This document shows positions 52,438 through 62,399 of a stretch of 64,000 nucleotides of DNA, piece after piece (the first letter of the stretch is position 1; each line of letters begins with the position of its first letter). The notes under the pieces were generated by a model. That model had not been told where the DNA came from, ran no database searches, and saw only the letters and a program-made list of their open reading frames with translations. The stretch covers positions 310,001 through 374,000 of the forward strand of contig CALRRO020000003.1 of NCBI GenBank assembly GCA_943370595.1, in the 5' to 3' direction. Made by a program: the position numbers and the translations under genes. Source of the stretch: Piscinibacter sp943370595 (lineage in GTDB: Bacteria; Pseudomonadota; Gammaproteobacteria; Burkholderiales; Burkholderiaceae_C).

Positions 52438-53703
52438 ATGAAGGTCATCGTTCTGGGCAGTGGCGTGATCGGGGTCACCAGCGCGTGGCACCTGTCGCTG
52501 GCCGGGCACGAGGTCACGGTCGTCGACCGCCAGGACAGCGCCGGCAAGGAGACCAGCTACGCCAATGCCGGCGAGGTCTCGCCCGGCTACTCGGCGCCCT
52601 GGGCCGGCCCGGGCGTGCCGGTCAAGGCCATCAAGTGGCTGCTGATGCAGCACCGGCCGCTGGTCATCCGCCCGCACCTCGACATGGGCCTGATCCGCTG
52701 GGGCATGGCCATGCTGCGCAACTGCACCGCCGCGCGCTACGAGGTCAACAAGGGCCGCATGGTGCGGCTGGCCGAGTACAGCCGCGACGTGCTGCGCGAG
52801 ATGCGCAGCAGCATCGGCATCGGCTACGACGAGCGCACCCAGGGCACGCTGCAGCTGTTCCGCACTCAGAAGCAGCTCGACGGCACAGGCGCCGACATCG
52901 AGGTGCTCAAGCGCTACGGCGTGCGCTACGAATTGCTCGACCGCGCCGGATGCATCCGCCACGAGCCGGCGCTGGCGCGCGTGCAGGACAAGTTCGTCGG
53001 CGGCCTGCTGCTGCCCGGCGACGAGACCGGCGACTGCTTCAAGTTCACCCAGAACCTCGCCGAGCGTGCCGCGCAGCGCGGCGTCAAGTTCCTCTACGGC
53101 ACCGACATCCAGCGCCTCGAGACTGGGGGCGGCCGCATCGCCGGCGTGGTCACCGGCGCCGGCACGCTGAAGGCCGATGCGTACCTGGTCGCGCTGGGCA
53201 GCCATTCGCCGACGCTGCTGAACCCGCTGGGCGTGCGCATCCCGGTCTACCCGGTCAAGGGCTACTCGATCACCGTGCCGATCACCGATGCCGGCGGTGC
53301 GCCGGAGTCCACCGTGATGGACGAGACCCACAAGGTCGCGGTGACGCGGCTGGGCGACCGCATCCGCGTCGGCGGCACCGCCGAGCTGGCGGGCTACACG
53401 CTGCAGTTGCACGAGCCGCGCCGGCGCACGCTCGAGCATGTGGTGACCGACCTGTTCCCGGCCGGCGGCGATGTGTCGCGTGCCGAGTTCTGGTGCGGCC
53501 TGCGCCCGATGACGCCGGACGGCACGCCGGTCGTCGGCGGCACCCGCCTGCCCAACCTGTGGCTGGCCACCGGCCACGGCACGCTGGGCTGGACGATGGC
53601 CGCCGGCACCGGCCGCGTGATGGCCGACCTGATCTCCGGCCGCGCGCCCGCCATCGACATGGCCGGCCTGACGATCGATCGCTACCCGAACGCCTACGCC
53701 TGA
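52438..53703 (+). CDS. dadA: D-amino acid dehydrogenase
   Basis: FAD enzyme at the inner membrane that oxidises D-amino acids (D-Ala best known) to oxo-acids with electron transfer to the respiratory chain. The 421-residue protein begins with the FAD motif VIVLGSGVIGVTSAWHL and has the DadA blocks SYANAGEVSPGYSAPWA and GHGTLGWTMAAGTG near the C terminus. No alanine racemase (dadX) or Lrp gene is adjacent. The last 10 nt overlap the convergent kinase-like gene. Together with dat (5.6 kb) it gives two D-amino-acid routes. Confidence 0.95.
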   Translation: MKVIVLGSGVIGVTSAWHLSLAGHEVTVVDRQDSAGKETSYANAGEVSPGYSAPWAGPGVPVKAIKWLLMQHRPLVIRPHLDMGLIRWGMAMLRNCTAARYEVNKGRMVRLAEYSRDVLREMRSSIGIGYDERTQGTLQLFRTQKQLDGTGADIEVLKRYGVRYELLDRAGCIRHEPALARVQDKFVGGLLLPGDETGDCFKFTQNLAERAAQRGVKFLYGTDIQRLETGGGRIAGVVTGAGTLKADAYLVALGSHSPTLLNPLGVRIPVYPVKGYSITVPITDAGGAPESTVMDETHKVAVTRLGDRIRVGGTAELAGYTLQLHEPRRRTLEHVVTDLFPAGGDVSRAEFWCGLRPMTPDGTPVVGGTRLPNLWLATGHGTLGWTMAAGTGRVMADLISGRAPAIDMAGLTIDRYPNAYA

Positions 53704-54704
53704 ACCGGCAGGTAGTCCGACTGCGGCTGCGTCGCGCCCGTGCGCCGCTGCAGCTTGGTGCTGGCCACGCTGACCGCGCTGGCCCGCACGCGCACCTCGA
53801 AGCGGCGCAGCGGCGCCAGCGGTTCGCCGTCGGCGGCCAGCGGCAGTTCGTCGTCGCTCTCGATCTGCATCGACTGGAAGGTCCAGGTCAGCAGTTTCGG
53901 GTGCGGCAGGTGCGAGCCCTTGAGCAGCCGCGGCAGCATCGCCAGCGTGCCGACGCGGCTGAAGCGCCCGGCCACCAGCAGGTCGAGCTTGCCGTCGCCC
54001 ACGCGCGCGCCCGGCACGGCCGGCATGCCGGCGCCATAGCTGCGTGTGTTCAGCACCGAGGTGAAGATGGCGTCGCCCTCGTGGCAGGGCGCGCCGTCCA
54101 GCGCGATGCGCACGCGGTGCGAGCGCAGCCCGGCCAGTTCACCCAGCGTGGCCCAGACGTAGCGCGGCATGCCGTCGAGCCAGCGCGGGCCTTCGAGCGC
54201 ACGCCGCGCCACTGCGGCGTCGAAGCCGGCGGCCAGGCTGGAGAAGAAGGGCACGCGCTGGCGCGAGGTGATCAGTTCGCCGACGTCCATGCGCCGCGTC
54301 GGGCCGCGCAGCGCGAAGTCCAGCGCCTTCTGCCAGGGCAGGCCGGCCACTCCCAGCGCGCGCGCCGTGTCGTTGCCGCCGCCCAGCGGCACCACGCCGA
54401 GCGCGAGGCGGTGCGTCAGCAGCACCGGCAGCATGTGGTGCAGCGTGCCGTCGCCGCCGATCAGCACGACGCGGCTGCTGCGCGGCAGGCACTGCAGGGT
54501 GGCGCGCGAGCGTTCGATGCTGTCGGACTCGACCAGCGCCACACCGGGCGCGTGTTCGGCGAGCCAGCGGCGCACCGGCTGGGCCAGCGCGGCCGCCTCG
54601 CCCCCCGCGGCGCGCGGGTTGAGCAGCACCATCGTCGGCCGGTCGGGCCGATGGAGTTCGTCGGCGTCCTCGTCGCCGGGCCGGGTGGTCTGCGCTGCGG
54701 GCAT
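53694..54704 (-). CDS. Diacylglycerol kinase-like lipid kinase
   Basis: A 336-residue cytosolic protein with a DAGK catalytic domain: GGDGTLHHM, LPLGGGNDTAR-like VVPLGGGNDTAR, and the C-terminal lipid-binding fold. It resembles DgkB/YegS-type kinases that phosphorylate diacylglycerol or related lipids with ATP. The N-terminal 20 residues are a hydrophilic tail. Its 3' end overlaps dadA by 10 nt. Confidence 0.9.
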   Translation of the reverse strand: MPAAQTTRPGDEDADELHRPDRPTMVLLNPRAAGGEAAALAQPVRRWLAEHAPGVALVESDSIERSRATLQCLPRSSRVVLIGGDGTLHHMLPVLLTHRLALGVVPLGGGNDTARALGVAGLPWQKALDFALRGPTRRMDVGELITSRQRVPFFSSLAAGFDAAVARRALEGPRWLDGMPRYVWATLGELAGLRSHRVRIALDGAPCHEGDAIFTSVLNTRSYGAGMPAVPGARVGDGKLDLLVAGRFSRVGTLAMLPRLLKGSHLPHPKLLTWTFQSMQIESDDELPLAADGEPLAPLRRFEVRVRASAVSVASTKLQRRTGATQPQSDYLPVQA

Positions 54705-54805
54705 CGGCTGGGGAGCCTAGCGCAATTTGCCGGGCTCTCCGCACGGCCCCCCCAGGTCCGCGCAAAATCGCACGCTTGCTCCCCTCTGAGGGCGTCCCTA
54801 CCCCG

Positions 54806-55867
<1,062 letters not shown>

Positions 55868-55869
55868 CG

Positions 55870-56501
55870 GCTCGCGGCCCGTTGCTGAAGTTCGACGACC
55901 GATTTACGCGTCGAGGTGGGCGCGGCAAAGGCGCGTGCGGGCAGGCTGGCGCGCGCCGCTTCGGCGGTCGGCCCGATGGGCCGACTCCCTTGCGCTGCTC
56001 GGGCTCACGGCAGGCCGCCCAACTCGCTTCGCTCACTGCGTTCGCTGCGCTCAGACAGCCGGCGGCAAGTCAGTCTACGTAGCGCGCTGCCGCGCGCCTG
56101 CCGCAAGCCCTGCGCTGCTCAGCGCCGAACAGGCGCGCTCCAGCCCGCCCGCACGCGCCTTTGCTGAACCCGCGGTGGTATGCCGGCCGACGGACTCGAC
56201 TGGTGGACTTCGCGGCAGGCGCTGTCCGCTGGGGGCGATTTGGGCGGCGACGAGAAGCGCAGCGTCAGGGGGCAGCGCGCGTCAGCGCGCTTCGTGAACT
56301 GACTTGCCGCCGGCTGTCTGAACGAAGTGAGCGCAGCGAACGCAGTGAGTTGGGCGGCTGCCCCCTGGCGCGAGCATCGCAGTGCAGTCGGCCTGTAAGG
56401 CCGACCGGCGCCGCATGAGCCCCCAGCGGGCAGCGCCTGCCGCGACGCTCAACGCAAGCACGAAAGCAGCGCCACGCGAACGGCAGCAAAGGGCCGCGAG
56501 C
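55870..56501. repeat. 632-bp imperfect palindrome: two inverted copies of a complex repeat
   Basis: Two diverged copies of one repeat, about 300 bp each, lie head-to-head in the convergent gap. Outer ends: GCTCGCGGCCC at 55870 and its complement ending 56501. Hairpins: 55967-55985 and 56387-56405, each 8-bp stem with 3-nt loop. Core arms of 61 nt: 56014-56074 and 56298-56358, with identical 12-nt and 22-nt flanks and three 9-nt units of the type RCTKCGYTC between them. Hairpin-to-core spacing is 28 nt on both sides. No gene seen. The small Arg/Ser/Leu-rich frames in it are rejected. Confidence 0.85.
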
Positions 56502-56530
56502 GGACTTGGCGAGCCCGCCGGTCTGAACCG

Positions 56531-57499
56531 TCAATCCACCCGCTCGGCGCCGCTGATCAGCGCGACGAAGCGGTCGATCCCGACGTTGCCACCCGACAGC
56601 GTGACGCCGACGCGCCGCCCGTGGAAGCGCTCGCGGTGATGCATCAGTGCGGCCAGCGCGCAGGCGCCGGACGGCTCGAGCACCAGCTTCAGGCGCTCGA
56701 AGGCGAAGCGCATCGCGTCGACCACCACCGGGTCGGGCACGGTCAGCACGTCGGTGACGTGCGCCTTGATCACCTCGAAGGTGTGTCGGCCCACGGCCTG
56801 CGTCTGCTGACCGTCGCAGATGGTGCGGGGCACGTCGATGGTGACGATCTCGCCGCGCCGCAGCGACATCTGCATGTCGTTGCCGCGCTCCGGCTCGGCG
56901 CCGAATACCTCCACGTTGGGTAGCAGGTGCTTGGCCGCGATCGTGCAGCCGGACAGGAAGCCGCCGCCGCCGGCGCAGACGATCAGTGCATCCAGCGGCC
57001 CGGCGTCCTCGATCAGCTCCAGCGCCGCGGTGCCCTGTCCGGCCATCACCGGCAGATGATCGAAAGGCGGGATCAGCGAGGCGCCGCGCTCCTCGGTCAG
57101 CCGCTTGGCGATGGCTGAGCGGTCCTCCGTGTAGCGGTCATACAGCACCACCTCGGCACCGTAGCCGCGCGTGGCGGCGAGCTTCAATGCCGGCGCGTCT
57201 TGCGGCATCACGATGGTCGCCCGGCAGCCATGAAGCCGCGCCGCCAGCGCCACCGCCTGCGCATGGTTGCCGGAGGAGAAGGCGACCACGCCGCGCGAAC
57301 GCTCCGCATCGCTCAGCACGCTGACCGCGTTGTAGCCGCCGCGGAACTTGAAGGCGCCCATGCGCTGCAGGTTCTCGGCCTTCATCAGCACGTTCAGGCC
57401 GAGCAGCTCGTCGAGCGTGCGCGAGGTGACCACCGGCGTGCGGTGGGCGATGCCCTTCAGGCGGGCCGCGGCGGCCTGGACTTCGGCGAACTGGAGCAT
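56531..57499 (-). CDS. Threonine dehydratase-like PLP enzyme
   Basis: A 322-residue fold-type II PLP enzyme that removes water and ammonia from threonine or serine. The PLP lysine is K51 in GAFKFRGGYN, the substrate loop SSGNHAQA, and the phosphate-binding loop CAGGGGFLSG. There is no C-terminal ACT-like regulatory domain, so it is the short, catabolic-type (TdcB/serine racemase-like) enzyme. ATG 57499 is preferred over GTG 57535. Divergent from the carboxylase fusion. Confidence 0.88.
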   Translation of the reverse strand: MLQFAEVQAAAARLKGIAHRTPVVTSRTLDELLGLNVLMKAENLQRMGAFKFRGGYNAVSVLSDAERSRGVVAFSSGNHAQAVALAARLHGCRATIVMPQDAPALKLAATRGYGAEVVLYDRYTEDRSAIAKRLTEERGASLIPPFDHLPVMAGQGTAALELIEDAGPLDALIVCAGGGGFLSGCTIAAKHLLPNVEVFGAEPERGNDMQMSLRRGEIVTIDVPRTICDGQQTQAVGRHTFEVIKAHVTDVLTVPDPVVVDAMRFAFERLKLVLEPSGACALAALMHHRERFHGRRVGVTLSGGNVGIDRFVALISGAERVD

Positions 57500-57582
57500 G
57501 GTGGCGGCGAGCAGGGCTGTCCCGGGGGAGACCACTGTAGCAAGGGCCCGGCGCTACAGTCGCCGGCGGAGGGCTGCGAGGC

Positions 57583-59385
57583 ATGACGATGCAGGAGATC
57601 CGTTCGCCGATGGCCGCGACAGTGGTCGAGATCGCCGTGGCCACTGGCCAGGCGGTGACCGCCGGCCAGCTGCTGGCCGTGGTCGAGGCGATGAAGATGG
57701 AGCACGAGCTGCGCGCACCGCACGATGCGCGCGTGCTGGCGCTGCTGGCTGCGCCTGGCGAGCTCGTGGCCGAAGGCGATGCACTGCTGCGCCTGGGTTC
57801 CGTGGATGCACCGCAAGACGCTGCAGCACCGGCGGCTGCAGTGGCGGCGCCTGCCGCGGCGCTGCGCGCCGACCTGCAGGAATTCCTCGATCGCGAGGCC
57901 TTGCTGCACGACACGGCGCGCCCCGAGGCCATGGCCCGCCGCCACGCCGGCGGCCTGCGCAGCGCGCGCGAGAACATCGCCGACCTGTGCGACCCCGGCA
58001 GCTTCGTCGAATACGGCGCCTTCGCCGACGCCGCGCAGACCCAGCGCAGAAGCGTCGACGAACTGATCCGCCAGACGCCGGCCGACGGCATCGTCACCGG
58101 CATCGGCTCAGTCGGCGGCATTCGTTGCGCCATGCTGGCCTACGACGCCACCGTGCTGGCCGGCACGCAGGGCCTGCGCAACCACCAGAAGACCGACCGC
58201 CTGCTCGGCATCGCGCTCGAGCAGAAGCTGCCGCTCGTGCTGTTCGCCGAGGGCGGCGGCGGCCGGCCGGGCGACACCGACATGCCCATCGTCGCCGGCC
58301 TGCATGTGCCGACCTTCGCGCGCTTCGCGAGCCTGTCGGGCCAGGTGCCGCTGTTCGGCATCGCCGCCGGTCGCTGCTTTGCGGGCAACGCGGCGCTGCT
58401 GGGGTGCTGCGACCTGATCGTCGCCACCCGCGGCAGCAACATCGGCATGGGCGGGCCGGCGATGGTCGAGGGCGGCGGGCTGGGCCGCTTCGCGCCGGAG
58501 GACATCGGCCCGTCTTCTGTGCAGTCGGCCAACGGCGTGATCGACCTGCTCGTCGATGACGAAGCGGCGGCCGTGGCGGCGACGAAACGCCTGCTGGCAC
58601 TGCTGTGCGGCCAGCCGGTGGATGGACAGGCGCCCGAGGCCGCCGCACTGCGCGAGGTGCTGCCCACCCAGCGCACCCGCAGCCACGACATGCGCCGCGT
58701 GATCGACGGCCTCGTCGATCGCGGCAGTGCGATCGAGCTGCGCGAGGCCTTCGGCATCGGCATCCACACCGTGCTGGCGCGCGTGGGCGGCCGAGCGGTC
58801 GGCGTGCTGGCCAGCAACCCGATGCACCTGGGCGGCGCGATCGATGCCGACGCGGCCGACAAGGCGGCACGCTTCATGCGCCTGTGCGACCTGCATGGCG
58901 TGGCGCTCGTCTCGCTGATCGACACGCCGGGCTTCATGGTTGGCCCTGACACCGAGGCCACGGCCCAGGTGCGCCACGTCAGCCGGATGTTCGTCGCCGC
59001 GGCGCAGCTGCGCGTGCCCTTTCTGGCCGTCGTGATCCGCAAGGCCTACGGCCTGGGCGCGATGGCGATGGCCGCCGGCGGCTTCCACGCGCCGCTGGCC
59101 ACCGCCGCCTGGCCGAGCGGCGAGTTCGGTGCGATGGGGCTGGAAGGCGCGGTGCGGCTGGGCTACCGCAAGGAGCTGGAGGCGCTGCCCGACGACGAGG
59201 CACGCGAGGCACGCTTTCGCGAGCTGTTGGATCGGCAAGTCGCCGAAGGCCGCGCGCTGAACATGGCGGCCACGCTCGAGATCGACACCGTCATCGATCC
59301 GGCCGACACGCGCGACTGGCTGCGCCGCCTGCTCGACGGCGCCGTGCCGCGCGAGAGGCGCCCGCCAGGTCTCGACCCCTGGTAG
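57583..59385 (+). CDS. Biotinyl carrier-carboxyltransferase fusion protein
   Basis: A 600-residue protein with two parts. Residues 1-75 form a biotin carboxyl-carrier domain with the biotinylation motif E35-A-M-K38-M (K38). A linker rich in Ala/Pro (75-95) leads to an acyl-CoA carboxyltransferase beta-type domain (95-600) with the EGGGGRPGDTD and GNIGMGGPAMVEGGG-like oxyanion elements and the C-terminal IRKAYGLGAMAMAAGG. It would carry carboxybiotin and transfer the carboxyl to an acyl-CoA or similar. The biotin carboxylase partner is not in the window. Substrate: propionyl-, acetyl-, methylcrotonyl- or other CoA; undetermined. Confidence 0.85.
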   Translation: MTMQEIRSPMAATVVEIAVATGQAVTAGQLLAVVEAMKMEHELRAPHDARVLALLAAPGELVAEGDALLRLGSVDAPQDAAAPAAAVAAPAAALRADLQEFLDREALLHDTARPEAMARRHAGGLRSARENIADLCDPGSFVEYGAFADAAQTQRRSVDELIRQTPADGIVTGIGSVGGIRCAMLAYDATVLAGTQGLRNHQKTDRLLGIALEQKLPLVLFAEGGGGRPGDTDMPIVAGLHVPTFARFASLSGQVPLFGIAAGRCFAGNAALLGCCDLIVATRGSNIGMGGPAMVEGGGLGRFAPEDIGPSSVQSANGVIDLLVDDEAAAVAATKRLLALLCGQPVDGQAPEAAALREVLPTQRTRSHDMRRVIDGLVDRGSAIELREAFGIGIHTVLARVGGRAVGVLASNPMHLGGAIDADAADKAARFMRLCDLHGVALVSLIDTPGFMVGPDTEATAQVRHVSRMFVAAAQLRVPFLAVVIRKAYGLGAMAMAAGGFHAPLATAAWPSGEFGAMGLEGAVRLGYRKELEALPDDEAREARFRELLDRQVAEGRALNMAATLEIDTVIDPADTRDWLRRLLDGAVPRERRPPGLDPW

Positions 59386-59449
59386 CGGCGGCGGGGTTGC
59401 AGCGCCCGCGGCGTAGCATCGGCGCTTTCCAGCCTCGACGACGCGCACG

Positions 59450-61108
59450 ATGAGCGAATCCGCCAAGCCTCCCCGCCCCGCTTCCACCGTCGCCGTGCTG
59501 CGCGATGGCGCGCTGGGCATCGAGGTGCTGCTGCTGCGCCGCGCCGAGCGCGGTGACCACAACAGCGGGGCCTGGGTGTTCCCCGGCGGCCTCGTCGATG
59601 CGGCCGACCGCGCGGCCCAGCCGTACTGCCGCGGGCTGGAGCCGGCGCAGGCCGATGCGCGGCTCGGCGTCGACGCCCATGCGCTCGACTACTGGGCCGC
59701 AGCGGTGCGCGAATGCTTCGAGGAAGCCGGGCTGCTCTACGTGCGCGAGCGCGACGGCTCGCCGCTGAAGCTCGATGCCGCGCGCATCGAGCGGCTCGAT
59801 GGCTGGCGCGGGCCGCTGCAGCGTGGCGAACGCTCGCTGGCCGCGCTGTGCCACGACGAGGGGCTGACGCTGGCCGTCGACGAGCTGGTCTACTTCAGCC
59901 ACTGGCTGACGCCGCCGGTGCAGGCCAAGCGCTTCGACACGCGCTTCTTCGTCGCCCGCGCGCCGGCTGGGCAGATCGCGGTGCACGACGACGGCGAGCT
60001 GGTCGAGCAGATGTGGGTCGCGCCGGCCGCGGCGCTGACGCGCACCGAGCCGCTGAAGCTGCTGACGCCGACGCGCAAGACGCTCGAGGCGGTGGCGCGC
60101 TTCGACAACGTCGATGCGCTGTTGGCCTGGGCACGGCAGCCGCGCGAGGTGCCGCGCATCCAGCCGCAGATCGGCCGCGGCCGCGACGGCACCCGCCCGG
60201 TCACGCCGGACGAGCCGGCCTTCGCCGAGCTGCGCCGCATCGACCCGGCCTGCAGCGGGCATGCGTCCTACGATATTGTGCCCGGCGTGGCGGTGCGGCT
60301 GTCGCCGCGGGTGATCCGCGTCACGGCGCACAACGGCAGCGTGATGACCGGGCCCGGCACCAACGCCTACCTGGTCGGCGGCGGGCCGCGCAACGAGTGG
60401 GCGGTGATCGACCCCGGCCCGGCCGAGGAGCGCCACATCGACGCCATCCTCGCCGCGGCGCCGGGGCCGATCCGCCGCATCTTTGCCACGCACACCCACC
60501 TCGACCATTCACCGGGCTGTGTGCTGCTGAAGGCACGCACCGGTGCGCCGGTGCTCGGCCGCATCGCCGACCATCCCGAATGGCAGGACGCCAGCTTCGC
60601 GCCCGACGTGCAGCTCGCCGGCGGCGAGCGCTTCGCCATCGACGACCACGTGACGCTCAGCGTGGTGCACACGCCGGGCCATGCCTCCAACCACCTGTGC
60701 TACCGGCTCGAGGAGGAGAAGACGCTCTTCACCGGCGACCACGTGATGCAGCTGAGCACCGTGGTCATCAACCCGCCGGACGGCAACATGGCCGCCTACC
60801 TGGCCTCGCTGCGCGCGCTGTGCGCTGAAGATCTCGACTGGCTGGCACCGGGCCACGGCTTCCTGATGGAGCAGCCGCGCGCAGCCTTCGAGAAGATCAT
60901 CGCCCACCGACTGCAGCGCGAGGCCAAGGTGCTGGCCTCGCTGCGCGAGCTGGGCACGGTCGACGAGCACGCGCTCTTGATCCATGTCTATGCCGACGTG
61001 CCCGAGCGCCTGCACCCGGTGGCGCTGCGCTCCCTGCGCGCGCACCTCGACAAGCTGCGCGCCGAGGAGCGTGTTCACGCGGACGGCGGCGCCTGGGCCC
61101 TGCGCTGA
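59450..61108 (+). CDS. Nudix-MBL fusion hydrolase
   Basis: A 552-residue protein. Residues 10-245 form an N-terminal Nudix-like region with the box RECFEEAGLL, matching REUxEExGU, though the first Gly is displaced by an insertion, as in NUDT19-type enzymes. Residues 260-470 are an MBL domain with metal motif THTHLDHSPG, HTPGHASNH and the GDHVM and APGHGF segments, close to LACTB2-like nucleases. Residues 480-552 look like a winged-helix tail. Two hydrolase activities in one chain suggest CoA- or RNA-end processing; this is not proven. Confidence 0.85.
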   Translation: MSESAKPPRPASTVAVLRDGALGIEVLLLRRAERGDHNSGAWVFPGGLVDAADRAAQPYCRGLEPAQADARLGVDAHALDYWAAAVRECFEEAGLLYVRERDGSPLKLDAARIERLDGWRGPLQRGERSLAALCHDEGLTLAVDELVYFSHWLTPPVQAKRFDTRFFVARAPAGQIAVHDDGELVEQMWVAPAAALTRTEPLKLLTPTRKTLEAVARFDNVDALLAWARQPREVPRIQPQIGRGRDGTRPVTPDEPAFAELRRIDPACSGHASYDIVPGVAVRLSPRVIRVTAHNGSVMTGPGTNAYLVGGGPRNEWAVIDPGPAEERHIDAILAAAPGPIRRIFATHTHLDHSPGCVLLKARTGAPVLGRIADHPEWQDASFAPDVQLAGGERFAIDDHVTLSVVHTPGHASNHLCYRLEEEKTLFTGDHVMQLSTVVINPPDGNMAAYLASLRALCAEDLDWLAPGHGFLMEQPRAAFEKIIAHRLQREAKVLASLRELGTVDEHALLIHVYADVPERLHPVALRSLRAHLDKLRAEERVHADGGAWALR

Positions 61109-61144
61109 ACGCCGCCCGCGGCGGTTCCTATCGAGCGCCGGCGC

Positions 61145-62332
61145 TCAGACCCGCTCGAAGATCGCGGCGATGCCCTGGCCGCCGCCGATGCACATCGTCA
61201 CCAGCGCGTAGCGACCGCCCACGCGCTGCAGTTCGTACAGCGCCTTGGTGGTGATGATCGCGCCGGTGGCACCGATCGGGTGGCCGAGCGAGATGCCCGA
61301 GCCGTTCGGGTTGACCTTGGCCGGGTCGAGTGCCAGTTCCTTGACCACCGCGCAGGCCTGCGCGGCGAAGGCCTCGTTGGACTCGATCACGTCGAGATCG
61401 CTCACCTTCAGGCCGGCCCGGGCCAGTGCCAGCTTCGTCGCCGGCACCGGGCCGATGCCCATGAGGGTCGGCTCGACGCCGGCGTGCGCATAGCTCACCA
61501 GCCGTGCGATCGGCTTCAGGTTGCCGGACTTCACCGCGTCGGCGCTGGCCAGCACCACGGCACCGGCGCCGTCGTTGATGCCGCTGGCATTGCCGGCGGT
61601 CACCGCGCCGTCCTTCTTGAAGGCGGCGCGCATCTTGGCCAGCGTCTCCATCGTCGTGCCGGGCTTGACGTGCTCGTCGGTGTCGAAGCTGACGTCGCCC
61701 TTCTTCGAGGTGATGACCACCGGCACGATCTGGCTCCTGAAGCGGCCTTCGGCGATGGCGGCGGCAGCCCGGCGGTGGCTCTCTACCGCCAGCTCGTCCA
61801 TCATCGAGCGGCTGATGCCGTACTGCTCGCCGACGTTCTCGGCGGTGATGCCCATGTGGATCTTGTGGAAGGGGTCGTGCAGTGCGCCGACCACGAAATC
61901 GAGCATCGGCGAATCGCCCATGCGCGCGCCCCAGCGGGCCTGCGGCAGCAGGTAGGCACCGCGGCTCATCGACTCGGCGCCGGCACCGATGGCGATCTCG
62001 CAGTCGCCCAGCGTGATCGCCTGCGAGGCGGACACGATGGCCTGCAGGCCCGAGCCGCACAGTCGGTTGACGTTGAAGGCTGGCGTCTCCTTCGGCAGGC
62101 CGGCGTTCATCGCGGCGACGCGGCTGAGGTAGGCGTCGCGCGGCTCGGTCGGGATCACCGTGCCCATCGCCAGGTGGCCGACGCTCGCCGCATCGGCTCC
62201 GCTGCGCTCCAGCGCGGTCTTCACGGCCAGCGTGGCCAGGTCGGCCAGCGGCACGTCCTTCAGCGCACCGCCGAAGGTGCCGATCGCGGTGCGTGCAGCA
62301 CCGACCACAAAAACGTCGCGTGGGAGGGCCAT
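61145..62332 (-). CDS. bktB: Beta-ketothiolase, BktB type
   Basis: A 395-residue thiolase that condenses acyl-CoAs or cleaves 3-oxoacyl-CoA. The nucleophile C92 is in NRLCGSGLQA, the base His in SLGHPIGATGA and the second Cys in MCIGGGQG. The sequence resembles Cupriavidus BktB more than PhaA (RTAIGTFGG, VIPTEPRDAYLSRVAAMN), so broad chain length is likely. Role in polyhydroxyalkanoate or fatty-acid metabolism is inferred. No phaB/phaC is adjacent. ATG 62332 has a plausible GGAG upstream. Confidence 0.9.
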   Translation of the reverse strand: MALPRDVFVVGAARTAIGTFGGALKDVPLADLATLAVKTALERSGADAASVGHLAMGTVIPTEPRDAYLSRVAAMNAGLPKETPAFNVNRLCGSGLQAIVSASQAITLGDCEIAIGAGAESMSRGAYLLPQARWGARMGDSPMLDFVVGALHDPFHKIHMGITAENVGEQYGISRSMMDELAVESHRRAAAAIAEGRFRSQIVPVVITSKKGDVSFDTDEHVKPGTTMETLAKMRAAFKKDGAVTAGNASGINDGAGAVVLASADAVKSGNLKPIARLVSYAHAGVEPTLMGIGPVPATKLALARAGLKVSDLDVIESNEAFAAQACAVVKELALDPAKVNPNGSGISLGHPIGATGAIITTKALYELQRVGGRYALVTMCIGGGQGIAAIFERV

Positions 62333-62399
62333 GTCTGTCTCCTGAAGGATTGGAATGGCTGCAAGTTACGCCGCAAGCGATACAGCCGCCTTACACGGC

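Noticed and set aside
55916..56534. Several Arg/Leu/Ser-rich frames inside the inverted repeat
   Set aside because: They arise from translating the repeated 9-nt units (LRSLRSLRS); no ribosome sites and present on both strands.
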